Assembly (NCBI GenBank): GCA_025353235.1
Contig: JANXQZ010000753.1
Coordinates: forward strand, 1-9,031
DNA: 9,031 nucleotides
From: Bryobacterales bacterium
GTDB taxonomy: Bacteria; Acidobacteriota; Terriglobia; Bryobacterales; Bryobacteraceae
Reading direction: 5' to 3'
Shown: piece after piece, positions 1 through 6,442 of the stretch
Layout of the letters: every line of letters begins with the position of its first letter
How positions within the stretch are numbered: the first letter of the stretch is position 1
Program-made: the position numbers and the translations under genes
The notes under the pieces: model-generated
What the model saw: the letters and a program-made list of their open reading frames with translations, nothing else
The model's database searches: none
Told to the model about the DNA's origin: nothing

Positions 1-275
1 ACAAACCCCTTGAATCCAGGTGCCGAGACGTCCAGACGATAAGGCCCCACTGGCAGGTTTGACAGAGTGTAGTGACCGCTTTGGTCGGTGGCGACGGTGC
101 GAGCCAGTTGCTTGTCGGTCTCCGTCATTCTCACTTGGGCGCCAGCGATCGCGCTGCCGCTGGGATCCGCCACTACGCCCGACGCTTCGGCAGCCGAAAC
201 AGCTTGCCCGTAGGCTAAACACGCCCCGCTCAGAAAAATTGTGACAGCTAGAGTACATCGATCAACACAGGTCAT
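1..275 (-). CDS. TonB-dependent receptor-like protein, N-terminal part (carboxypeptidase-regulatory-like domain)
   Basis: The gene runs off the left edge; 91 codons are visible from an ATG at 275-273. Residues 1 to about 24 form a signal peptide (hydrophobic LAVTIFLSGACLAYGQA, cleavage near AYGQA). From residue 33 comes a carboxypeptidase-regulatory-like (Cna-B/transthyretin-type) beta-sandwich: GVVADPSGSAIAGAQV (33-48), then DQSGHYTLSNLPVGPYRL (64-81) and APGFKGF (85-91). In Acidobacteriota this exact opening normally precedes an outer-membrane TonB-dependent, Oar-like beta-barrel of about 1000 residues, which would take up or bind a large substrate. Barrel and plug lie outside the window, so 'receptor' is inferred. 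The start is supported by GGAG (complement of 282-285) six bases upstream and a promoter at 301-329. Another exported protein with such a domain is the main alternative. Confidence 0.75.
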   Translation of the reverse strand, partial: MTCVDRCTLAVTIFLSGACLAYGQAVSAAEASGVVADPSGSAIAGAQVRMTETDKQLARTVATDQSGHYTLSNLPVGPYRLDVSAPGFKGF

Positions 276-300
276 GCGAAACTCCAAAAAGATTTGATTC

Positions 301-329
301 AGTATACAGTCAACGTTACCGAATGTAAA
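301..329 (-). promoter_or_regulatory. Probable sigma70-type promoter of the left-hand receptor gene
   Basis: Read on the minus strand, TTTACA (complement of 324-329) is separated by exactly 17 bases from TATACT (complement of 301-306). Each box matches five of six bases of the TTGACA/TATAAT consensus. Transcription would begin near 294, giving a leader of about 20 bases that contains the GGAG at 285-282 before the ATG at 275. Spacing, position and fit to the gene agree, but no transcript data support it. The opposite strand of this 103-bp divergent gap has no comparably good promoter. Confidence 0.55.
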
Positions 330-378
330 CGCGAGCAGCTACCACGGCCTCAACTTGGATATGATGGCTCGATAAATC

Positions 379-1524
379 GTGAACTCAACCCCTCTTCTTG
401 TTGCTGCACTCTTTGCAACGGTGCTGTTCAGCGCCGAACCCACTCTGAATTTTCGCGAGCACACCATTGCCACGGACCTGAAAGGCGGATATCAAGTCGT
501 CCCCATCGATGTCAATCACGACGGGAAAATCGATCTCATCGCCCTCGCAAGCGGGATGACCGACTTAGTCTGGTTTGAGAATCCGACCTGGGAGCGGCAC
601 GTCATCGCGGGCAATCTGCCTCGCATGATCAACCTGGCCGCTTGGGATACCGACGGCGACGGCATTCCCGAAATTGTGGTGGCTTATGAATTCTCGAACT
701 TGGCGAAGAACAGCCTTGGAATCGTAGCTCTGCTGCAGCATGACGGCGACCCCCGGCAGCCCTGGAAAATGCGCGAGATCGACCGCATCCCCACTTCCCA
801 CCGCTTGCGCTGGGCCGACATCGACGGATCGGGCAGGAAAGTCGTCATCAACGCTCCCTTGACCGGCCCGCACTCCGTCCCGCCCGATTATCGCGAGCAT
901 GTCCCGCTCGTTTACTACAGGCCGGGGGAGTGGAAGCGCGAACTCATTGGCGAACAGAACGAAGGCGTCGTGCATGGCATCACCATCGTTGATTGGGACC
1001 GCGATGGACGCGATGAGATTCTGACGTCGAGCTTCGCGGGTATCGACTTGTTCAAGCTAGGGCGAAGCGGCCAGTGGGGCCGAAGCGAGATTACGAAAGG
1101 CGATCCAGCCCCGTGGCCCAAAAGCGGGACCAGCGATACCGCGGTTGGAAAAATCGGAAAGAAACGGTTCATCGCAGCGATAGAGCCGTGGCACGGCAAT
1201 CAGGTTGCGGTTTATCGGCAAAAAGGCAAGAGATGGATACGCGAGGTGATCGACGATAGCCTCCTGGATGGCCATACCATCGTCGCCGCTGATCTGGATA
1301 TGGACGGGAACGACGAAATTATCGCCGGGTTTCGAGGGCAGCCCCGGCGCGTGTACCTCTACCGCTTCGACGGGAAAAGGTGGATCCGTCAGACTCTGGA
1401 CGACGGGGGCATTTCCGCTGCGGCGTGCGCCGTGGCGGACCTGAATGGCGATGGGAAACCGGATATCGCATGTATCGGATCGGCTACGCAAAATCTGAAG
1501 TGGTATGAGAATATTGATCGTTAG
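379..1524 (+). CDS. Exported FG-GAP/VCBS repeat protein, probable seven-bladed beta-propeller
   Basis: This is a 381-residue secreted protein of unknown function. Residues 1-19 are a hydrophobic signal peptide (PLLVAALFATVLFSA) with no positive charge at its N-terminus. FG-GAP calcium loops of the form DxDxDGxx[DE] stand at 44-52 (DVNHDGKID), 90-98 (DTDGDGIPE), 147-155 (degenerate), 205-213 (DWDRDGRDE), 305-313 (DLDMDGNDE) and 354-362 (DLNGDGKPD). A second repeat, WxRxxI, begins at 71, 129, 185, 233, 286 and 335, with a related FREHTI at 25. Together they define seven blades; the one from 233 has lost its calcium loop (VGKIGKKRFIAAIE). The C-terminal LKWYEN resembles LVWFEN of the first blade and may close the ring. 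Such proteins bind ligands or proteins; some related propellers belong to sugar-lyase enzymes, but no catalytic domain is visible. The GTG start has no clear Shine-Dalgarno site and lies four bases after an in-frame TAA (373-375), so no longer version is possible. Confidence 0.85.
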   Translation: MNSTPLLVAALFATVLFSAEPTLNFREHTIATDLKGGYQVVPIDVNHDGKIDLIALASGMTDLVWFENPTWERHVIAGNLPRMINLAAWDTDGDGIPEIVVAYEFSNLAKNSLGIVALLQHDGDPRQPWKMREIDRIPTSHRLRWADIDGSGRKVVINAPLTGPHSVPPDYREHVPLVYYRPGEWKRELIGEQNEGVVHGITIVDWDRDGRDEILTSSFAGIDLFKLGRSGQWGRSEITKGDPAPWPKSGTSDTAVGKIGKKRFIAAIEPWHGNQVAVYRQKGKRWIREVIDDSLLDGHTIVAADLDMDGNDEIIAGFRGQPRRVYLYRFDGKRWIRQTLDDGGISAAACAVADLNGDGKPDIACIGSATQNLKWYENIDR

Positions 1525-1547
1525 CCCGGACATGAGCATATTCCGGG
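1525..1547 (+). terminator. Weak hairpin just after the propeller gene
   Basis: CCCGGA at 1525-1530 pairs with TCCGGG at 1542-1547 around an 11-base loop, starting at the base after the stop codon. No T-run follows, so it is at best a weak or Rho-assisted terminator or a 3' stabilising hairpin. Confidence 0.25.
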
Positions 1548-1573
1548 TGGGGTAATCGCGGGTTCCTGAAGTC

Positions 1574-1582
1574 TGCTATACT
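1574..1582 (+). promoter_or_regulatory. Candidate extended -10 promoter for the small exported protein
   Basis: TGCTATACT contains a TATACT -10 box (1577-1582) with the TGN extension at 1574-1576. The bases at the -35 position (AATCGC, 1554-1559) do not match consensus, as is allowed for extended -10 promoters. Transcription would start near 1589 and leave a leader of roughly 190 bases before the ATG at 1777. That leader holds a small stem (GCCGA 1706-1710 with TCGGC 1719-1723) and no coding potential that I can support. Confidence 0.35.
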
Positions 1583-1776
1583 TCGAGAGTAGTTTGCAGT
1601 GCAGCCCCCGCAGAGCCCAGTCCACCCTCTTTGCTGCTCCTCCTAAGTTAGTTGCCATCTCTTCCCAGCCGGAAGACTCGCTCATTCCTGGTTAGATTAT
1701 CCTGGGCCGAATTTTACCTCGGCTCACCAATCGGCGCTCCGTTGCTCCCGAAAGCATTTCGCTCAAAGGAGATTCC

Positions 1777-2133
1777 ATGAAAAATCGCTATCTGCGAGTC
1801 GCTGTCAGCGCTCTCGCACTCTTCGCGGCATCCGTCGCTTGTGCACAATCAAGCGGCGTTCTGCATGTCTCTATTCCTTTCAGTTTCGTCGTGAACGGCC
1901 AGAAGATGGCCGCCGGCGACTATACTGTCGAGCAGTCCGGTGAAGCCGGGCTACTCATTCTGCATTGCTTTCAAAACCGCCAATCGGCCATTGTGATGAG
2001 CGCTCCATCGTATGAACGCGCTGCCGATCATCCGCCCGGCTTATCGTTCGAGCGCCGGAGCGGGGAGGTCCACTTGGTTCGCGTAACGGAGCTCGAGGGA
2101 CCCTCGCGCACTTTGCCCGTGCATTTGCAGTAG
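1777..2133 (+). CDS. Small exported protein of an acidobacterial uncharacterised family
   Basis: This 118-residue protein has a clear signal peptide: a charged start (MKNRYLR), a hydrophobic core (VAVSALALFAASV) and an ACA cleavage site before residue 24. The mature part is about 95 residues and probably all beta. Its recognisable core is SIPFSFVVNGQKMAAGDYTV (32-51), a pattern common in short secreted proteins of Acidobacteriota. These often occur in many copies per genome and have no known function. Two cysteines are present: Cys22 in the signal peptide and Cys64 in the mature chain. The start is firm: AAAGGAG at 1765-1771 lies five bases before the ATG. Flanking signals (extended -10 at 1574-1582, hairpin at 2141-2176) suggest a single-gene transcript. 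Family membership is recognised from the pattern only; no enzymatic residues are evident, and a periplasmic or surface structural role is a guess. Confidence 0.8.
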   Translation: MKNRYLRVAVSALALFAASVACAQSSGVLHVSIPFSFVVNGQKMAAGDYTVEQSGEAGLLILHCFQNRQSAIVMSAPSYERAADHPPGLSFERRSGEVHLVRVTELEGPSRTLPVHLQ

Positions 2134-2140
2134 CTATCCT

Positions 2141-2176
2141 CGGTCAGGGGCAGGCGGTCCAGCTTGCCCCTGATTG
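2141..2176 (+). terminator. Strong hairpin after the small exported protein gene, probable terminator
   Basis: TCAGGGGCA (2144-2152) pairs perfectly with TGCCCCTGA (2165-2173). The stem extends inward (2153-2155 with 2162-2164, one G-U) and outward (2141-2143 with 2174-2176, two G-U). This gives 15 pairs around a six-base loop at 2156-2161. It starts seven bases after the stop at 2131-2133. The T-run of a classic intrinsic terminator is missing (CAAACCCC follows), so termination efficiency is uncertain. It separates this gene from the sulfotransferase downstream. Confidence 0.55.
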
Positions 2177-2188
2177 CAAACCCCGGAA

Positions 2189-2212
2189 GTAACCGATTAA
2201 GGGCGGTAACCG
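2189..2212. repeat. Short direct repeat GTAACCG upstream of the sulfotransferase
   Basis: GTAACCG occurs at 2189-2195 and again at 2206-2212, a spacing of 17 bases. The second copy sits in the near-palindrome CGGTAACCG (2204-2212). It lies in the 204-bp gap ahead of the sulfotransferase gene, where an operator could be, but so short a repeat may be chance. A 5-bp stem with a four-base loop (GTGCT 2225-2229, AGCAC 2234-2238) follows. I found no convincing -35/-10 pair in this gap. Confidence 0.25.
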
Positions 2213-2337
2213 TCTCCGTCATAAGTGCTGGCAAGCACGAAGCCCAATCCCTCTCCACTTTCCAAAACACGGTGTCGGCTGGCGCAGCTGCATGTGTGGT
2301 CCAGGGCAATTGAACCAACAAGAAGGCGGTTTGACCC

Positions 2338-4146
2338 ATGAAGCACAAACAGTTCTCGCTCACGTCATTTTGCGTGGCAGTTAATCGGCTCAGCTTTTTA
2401 GCATTGTGCGCAGCTTCCACCCTGAATCTTGCCGCCATGTCCGTTTCGTTAACCTCATCGGTTGAGTCGTCAGCTCCGCTCGGCACGGCCATCGCTTTCA
2501 GCGCAGCCGTCTCGGGCGCTGCCCCAGGGACGCTGGTCTACGCTTTTCGCGTGCGACCGCTGGACGGAGCTTTCCGCACCGTGGTCGATTATGGTCCAAA
2601 CTCTTCCCTGGCCTGGACCACCATCCAACGGGAAGGCGCCTACGTAATAGAAGTCTCCGCGAAAAACAAAGACACCGGCGACGAGGGGGCGTCAGCGCTC
2701 ACGTTTACATTCACGTCGCTGGTTGCAGGGGGCGCACCGGCGGTAACCCCTACGGCCAATCCGCTGGTATTCATCTATAGTGCGCCGCCTTGCCCGTCTG
2801 GAAGCCGCATCCGGGTGAAGTTCCAAGCTCTCAATGGAATCGCTCAGGATACACCCTGGGCTGCTTGCCATCCTGGACATAGCATGAACTTTTATTTGGC
2901 CGGCATGCGCGCAAATACGCAGTTTAGCGCCTCCCACAGCATCGATTCCGGAACGTCCGTTTCCCAAGGCCCTGCGGTCTCCTTCGCGACTTCCGATAGT
3001 CCGATACAGCCTACTGCGGCGACCCTTCTCACGACGGGAAAGACGCCATCTGTTGACGGCATACTGCTCCAGAGCATCATTGGATTCAATTCGATCGCTA
3101 CGGACTTGGCTGGCAACATCGTGTGGTACTCGCCAGCCGATATCTCGTTCCTGACCAGGCCGGAAGCGGGTGGGACATTTCTGGCAATCGGCGAGAGCGA
3201 GACCCAGGATCCGCCACACCAGTTTTTTCGAGAGTTCGATCTTGCAGGGATAACGCTGGCGGAAACGAACGCGGCTCGGGTAAACGAACAACTCAACGCG
3301 CTGGGCGCACACGCGATCAACGGCTTCCATCACGAGGCTCGAAAACTTCAGAATGGCAACTATCTGGTTTTGGCGGATTCCGAAAGAATGCTCACGGATG
3401 TGCAAGGTCCGGGAGCGGTGGATGTAATTGGAGACACCATCCTGGTGCTGAACAGAAATCTTCAGGTCATCTGGGCCTGGGATTCCTTCGACCACCTGGA
3501 CACTTCCCGGATGGCAGTATTAGGGGAAACCTGCAACGCGCCCAATCCAGGCTGCGCACCATGGTACCTGGCTACTACCGCCAACGATTGGCTGCACGGC
3601 AACTCCTTGCAACTCACTCCGGACGGAAATATCCTCTATTCGGCGCGTCACCAGGACTGGCTTATCAAGATCGATTACCAGAATGGCGCGGGAAGCGGTG
3701 CGATTCTTTGGCGGTTGGGGAATGCTGGCGACTTTCAGATTGTCTCAACCGATCCGAGCCCCTGGTTTTCCCATCAGCACGACGCAAACTTCGCCGCTGA
3801 CGATACATCGCTTACGGTGTTCGACGATGGGAATTCGCGCAGAGCAACCGACCCGACGGCTCACAGCAGAGGACAGGCTTTGGTGATCGACGAGCCGAAC
3901 CGGGTCGCGAATTTGATCGTGAATGCGGACCTCGGCGCTTACTCCTCCGCTCTTGGATCGGCCCAGAAATTACCGAACGGAGATTACCACTTCGATTGCG
4001 GGTTCATCCAGGATCCATCTGGAAACGGCAAACTCATTGCCCAATCTCTTGAGGTGAATGCCGCCGGTACTATTGTCTACGGAATCCAATTTGGAACCAT
4101 CGAATACCGTAGCTTTCGGATGCGCGATATGTTTACAATGCGGTAG
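2338..4146 (+). CDS. Exported aryl-sulfate sulfotransferase (ASST family)
   Basis: This 602-residue protein is a PAPS-independent arylsulfotransferase, which moves a sulfuryl group from one phenolic sulfate ester to another phenol in the periplasm through a sulfo-histidine intermediate. Residues 1 to about 33 look like a signal peptide (core LSFLALCAASTLNLAA). Residues 36-128 form an Ig-like N-terminal domain (VRPLDGAFRTVVDYGP, then EGAYVIEVSAKNKDTGDE). The rest is the ASST propeller. Motifs match the family: GFHHEARKLQNGNYLVLAD (329-347), DWLHGNSLQLTPDGNILYSA (417-436) followed by RHQDWLIKID, and FSHQHDANF (477-485). By order and context His332, His420, Arg437 and His481 correspond to the essential His/His/Arg/His set of the enterobacterial enzyme, His481 probably being the nucleophile; this assignment is inferred without an alignment. 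Cys399 and Cys406 could form the disulfide seen in this family. GAAGG at 2322-2326 precedes the ATG by 11 bases, a weak site. The sulfatase follows after 31 bp. Confidence 0.88.
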   Translation: MKHKQFSLTSFCVAVNRLSFLALCAASTLNLAAMSVSLTSSVESSAPLGTAIAFSAAVSGAAPGTLVYAFRVRPLDGAFRTVVDYGPNSSLAWTTIQREGAYVIEVSAKNKDTGDEGASALTFTFTSLVAGGAPAVTPTANPLVFIYSAPPCPSGSRIRVKFQALNGIAQDTPWAACHPGHSMNFYLAGMRANTQFSASHSIDSGTSVSQGPAVSFATSDSPIQPTAATLLTTGKTPSVDGILLQSIIGFNSIATDLAGNIVWYSPADISFLTRPEAGGTFLAIGESETQDPPHQFFREFDLAGITLAETNAARVNEQLNALGAHAINGFHHEARKLQNGNYLVLADSERMLTDVQGPGAVDVIGDTILVLNRNLQVIWAWDSFDHLDTSRMAVLGETCNAPNPGCAPWYLATTANDWLHGNSLQLTPDGNILYSARHQDWLIKIDYQNGAGSGAILWRLGNAGDFQIVSTDPSPWFSHQHDANFAADDTSLTVFDDGNSRRATDPTAHSRGQALVIDEPNRVANLIVNADLGAYSSALGSAQKLPNGDYHFDCGFIQDPSGNGKLIAQSLEVNAAGTIVYGIQFGTIEYRSFRMRDMFTMR

Positions 4147-4177
4147 CGGGTCTTGCCACTTCAAGGGAGCACTTCGA

Positions 4178-5626
4178 ATGTTTGATCTACCAAGCCTGCC
4201 CAGGCGCGCTTTTCTCAAGGCGGCGGGCGGGGCTCTCTTGGCGGGTTCTGCCGCATGGGCCGAGCAGCCGAAGCCCCCCAACTTCGTTGTAATTCTTTGC
4301 GATGATCTAGGCTATGGCGACCTCCATTGCTATGGATCGAGCATCCCGACTCCCAATATAGATGCTATGGCTCAAGAAGGGGTGCGTTTCGAGCACTTCT
4401 ATGCTGCTAGCAATGTCTGCTCGCCATCCCGAGCGGCTCTCATGACCGGCCGCTATCCAACTCGCGTGGGCGTACCAGGCGTTCTTAGTCCGCAGGACAA
4501 CTCCGGACTTTCCCTTACTGAAACGACGATTGCCGAGATGCTGAAGCCCCGAGGCTATACGAGCATGTGTGTCGGCAAGTGGCATCTTGGAGCACAAACC
4601 AAGTTTCTCCCGCAAAGCCGAGGGTTCGACGAATACTGGGGTATTCCCTATAGCAACGACCAAGATCCTTCCGTTCTTTTGCACAATTCCGAGGCCGTCG
4701 AGTCGCCCGTTCAGTTGGATAGCTTAACCCAGCGGTACACCCAGCAAGCGGTCAGCTTTATTCAGCGCTCTCGATCAGCCCCGTTTTTTCTGTACTTCGC
4801 CCACACTTTTCCACATATACCGTTGGCGGTGTCCCAAGCCTTCAAAGGTTCGACCGGACTTGGACTGTACGCCGACGTTGTCGCGGAGATCGATTGGAGC
4901 GTAGGCGAGGTTTTGCAGGCCCTGAAAGACAACGGCGTTGACAACAACACGCTCGTGATCTTCACCAGTGACAACGGACCCTGGTTCCTCGGCAGTCCGG
5001 GCAAGCTGAGAGGACGCAAAGGTTGGACCTACGAGGGTGGCGTTCGCGAGCCTTTCATTGCACGTTTCCCCGGCCGAATTCCGGGCGCGCATTTATCACC
5101 CAGGTTGCCTAGCGCGCACGCGGAGCGGTCCACGGGGGGAAGGGTCACCAACACCATGGCGACCATGATGGATATTTACCCCACGATCGCTGCACTAGCT
5201 GGCGTAACGAGGCCGAATAGAGTGATGGATGGGATCAATATCTGGCCAATCCTGACCGGAGAACAGGAAGGTCTCAGCCGGGAAGTGTTTTTGTACTTCG
5301 AGAATTGGGACGTGCAGTGTGCCAGACTGGGGGTGTGGAAGCTGCATGTAGCGAGATCCAATGAATATCCTTGGAGTCCAGATCCCGTTGCTGCTCGCTT
5401 GAATCTTCCTTTACCTGTGCCGGAACTTTATAATCTCGAACAGGACCCCGACGAAAGCTATAACGTCGCTGCGGAGAATCCGAATATCGTGGCGGATATT
5501 CGAGCTCGAATTCTTAAGATGTTGCCCACCTTCCCATCCGCCGTGATGGACTCATGGAACGCTACGATGAGTCGGCAGTCTACCGGTTTTGAGGGCTCGC
5601 TACCGATCCTTGTTCCGCATCCGTGA
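4178..5626 (+). CDS. Tat-exported arylsulfatase-type sulfatase (Cys type)
   Basis: This 482-residue sulfatase of the alkaline-phosphatase superfamily hydrolyses a sulfate ester to alcohol and sulfate. The twin-arginine signal PRRAFLKAAGGALLAGSAAWA (8-28) implies export after folding, compatible with cytoplasmic maturation of its active-site Cys. The signature CSPSRAALMTGR (81-92) gives Cys81 as the formylglycine precursor. Other family residues are present: Asp42-Asp43 (LCDDLGYGD), Arg85, GKWHLG (133-138), His213 (FPHIPL), Asp265-Asn266 (FTSDNGPW) and Lys281 in RKGWTYEGGVREPF. No active-site position looks lost. The start is the ATG at 4178, with AAGGGAG at 4163-4169 eight bases upstream; a longer in-frame start at 4058 would lie inside the sulfotransferase gene. 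An extra stretch of about 17 residues (304-320) separates PGRIPG from VTNTMATMMDIYPT. The enzyme needs a formylglycine-generating enzyme or anaerobic maturase, not encoded here. Substrate unknown: carbohydrate and aryl sulfates are both possible. Confidence 0.93.
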   Translation: MFDLPSLPRRAFLKAAGGALLAGSAAWAEQPKPPNFVVILCDDLGYGDLHCYGSSIPTPNIDAMAQEGVRFEHFYAASNVCSPSRAALMTGRYPTRVGVPGVLSPQDNSGLSLTETTIAEMLKPRGYTSMCVGKWHLGAQTKFLPQSRGFDEYWGIPYSNDQDPSVLLHNSEAVESPVQLDSLTQRYTQQAVSFIQRSRSAPFFLYFAHTFPHIPLAVSQAFKGSTGLGLYADVVAEIDWSVGEVLQALKDNGVDNNTLVIFTSDNGPWFLGSPGKLRGRKGWTYEGGVREPFIARFPGRIPGAHLSPRLPSAHAERSTGGRVTNTMATMMDIYPTIAALAGVTRPNRVMDGINIWPILTGEQEGLSREVFLYFENWDVQCARLGVWKLHVARSNEYPWSPDPVAARLNLPLPVPELYNLEQDPDESYNVAAENPNIVADIRARILKMLPTFPSAVMDSWNATMSRQSTGFEGSLPILVPHP

Positions 5627-5659
5627 CGTTCTTCGTCGTGAACCGCGCTGCTGATCGAT

Positions 5660-6442
5660 TTATTTGTTCCGGTAGTAATCCCAATAAAATCGCGGCTTTC
5701 CGTAAGTCTCGCCTAAGCCCGAACTGTCGTTCAGTCCCCAGCGATAGGGAATGAAGTCAAGCTTCGCGCCGGGCAGCAAAAGAAACGCGCCCTGGCCTTT
5801 AGGAGCGTACTCAGCCAGGAATTTCTCCACGCTTCCAGCGCCTCCGAAATCGCCTTTGTACCATTTGTAGATCTCGCTCACGCGCGCCGTTTTCTCCGAA
5901 GCTGCGAATTGATTTAGCTTGGCGTTGGCCAGCCATGTCCGCACGTCATCCGAGAGTTGCTCGTCCACGCGGCCTTCCACGTAGGCTTCGCGGCGCAGCG
6001 GCGGACAACTGCGAGCGGCACAAACCAGCGCCGCATGGATTCGCGGGTCGCCCATCTTGCGCAGCTTGCTTTCGATCGTATCCAGCGATACTTTCTCTCC
6101 GTCCACCATGTGCCGCGCTTCGGTGAACGGGTGCGGCGTTTGCCAGACGCTCTCGACAGGGTAGTTCCGCAAGATCCAGCGCACGGTGGTGGCATTGTAG
6201 GCATTGATCAGGGCTGCTTTGCGAGCGTTGGGCGTCATGCCCTCGGGCCAGCGCATGGACAAACGCTCTAAGTAGGCGTCCAGGCTCCCGAGCCCTTCCT
6301 GTTTCCAGCGCTTGTAGTCCACTAGCGCATCCGTGCTGACGTAATTTTTCACTAGCGCGTCCCAGGCGTCATGCTTAAGCGCTTGCGCCTGCACTGGCCA
6401 CAGGGAGGCAACCATGCACAGACACAGAATAAACTTAACCAT
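5660..6442 (-). CDS. Exported DUF547-domain protein
   Basis: This 260-residue protein has a signal peptide (MVKFILCLCMVASLWPVQA, cleavage near residue 19-22) followed by a DUF547 domain (PF04784). Recognisable family segments are AALINAYNATTVRWIL (76-91), VSLDTIESKLRKMGDPRIHA (118-137), LVCAARSCPPLRREAY (139-154), VSEIYKWYKGDF (188-199) and LDFIPYRWGLN (228-238). The paired cysteines Cys140 and Cys146 belong to the conserved core and could be bonded in the periplasm. No enzymatic activity is established for the domain. Its ATG (6442-6440) directly follows the TGA (6445-6443) of the molybdopterin subunit, and no Shine-Dalgarno sequence is visible (GAACCAACTCC precedes the stop). Translation therefore probably depends on the upstream gene, which suggests a role linked to that enzyme such as assembly, electron transfer or substrate handling; that is inference. 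It converges on the sulfatase with 33 bp between stop codons. Confidence 0.9.
   Translation of the reverse strand: MVKFILCLCMVASLWPVQAQALKHDAWDALVKNYVSTDALVDYKRWKQEGLGSLDAYLERLSMRWPEGMTPNARKAALINAYNATTVRWILRNYPVESVWQTPHPFTEARHMVDGEKVSLDTIESKLRKMGDPRIHAALVCAARSCPPLRREAYVEGRVDEQLSDDVRTWLANAKLNQFAASEKTARVSEIYKWYKGDFGGAGSVEKFLAEYAPKGQGAFLLLPGAKLDFIPYRWGLNDSSGLGETYGKPRFYWDYYRNK

Noticed and set aside
20..244. A 74-codon plus-strand open frame at the left end.
   Set aside because: The opposite strand encodes a signal peptide and a clear carboxypeptidase-regulatory-like domain, with promoter and ribosome-binding site; the plus-strand frame is Arg/Pro-rich noise.
1834..1848. Lipoprotein cleavage at Cys22 of the small exported protein.
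   Set aside because: The preceding residues (Ser-Val-Ala) do not fit a lipobox, which wants Leu/Val/Ile at -3; the ACA signal peptidase I site fits better.
2174..2202. TTGCAA-17-TTAAGG as a promoter for the sulfotransferase operon.
   Set aside because: The -10 hexamer matches consensus poorly and the -35 overlaps the terminator stem; too weak to call.
2692..3495. A 267-codon open frame on the minus strand.
   Set aside because: It is fully antisense to the sulfotransferase gene. Its translation is Arg/Ser-rich with no motif or signal, typical of an antisense shadow in GC-rich coding DNA.
4058..4177. A 40-codon N-terminal extension of the sulfatase starting at the ATG at 4058.
   Set aside because: It overlaps the end of the sulfotransferase gene in another frame, and the ATG at 4178 has a well-placed Shine-Dalgarno site and leads straight into the Tat signal.
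5656..5692. AT-rich hairpin at the convergent gene ends as a bidirectional terminator.
   Set aside because: The stem (5656-5666 with 5682-5692) has two internal mismatches, is AT-rich, and overlaps the end of the DUF547 coding region. I see no convincing terminator in the 33-bp gap.
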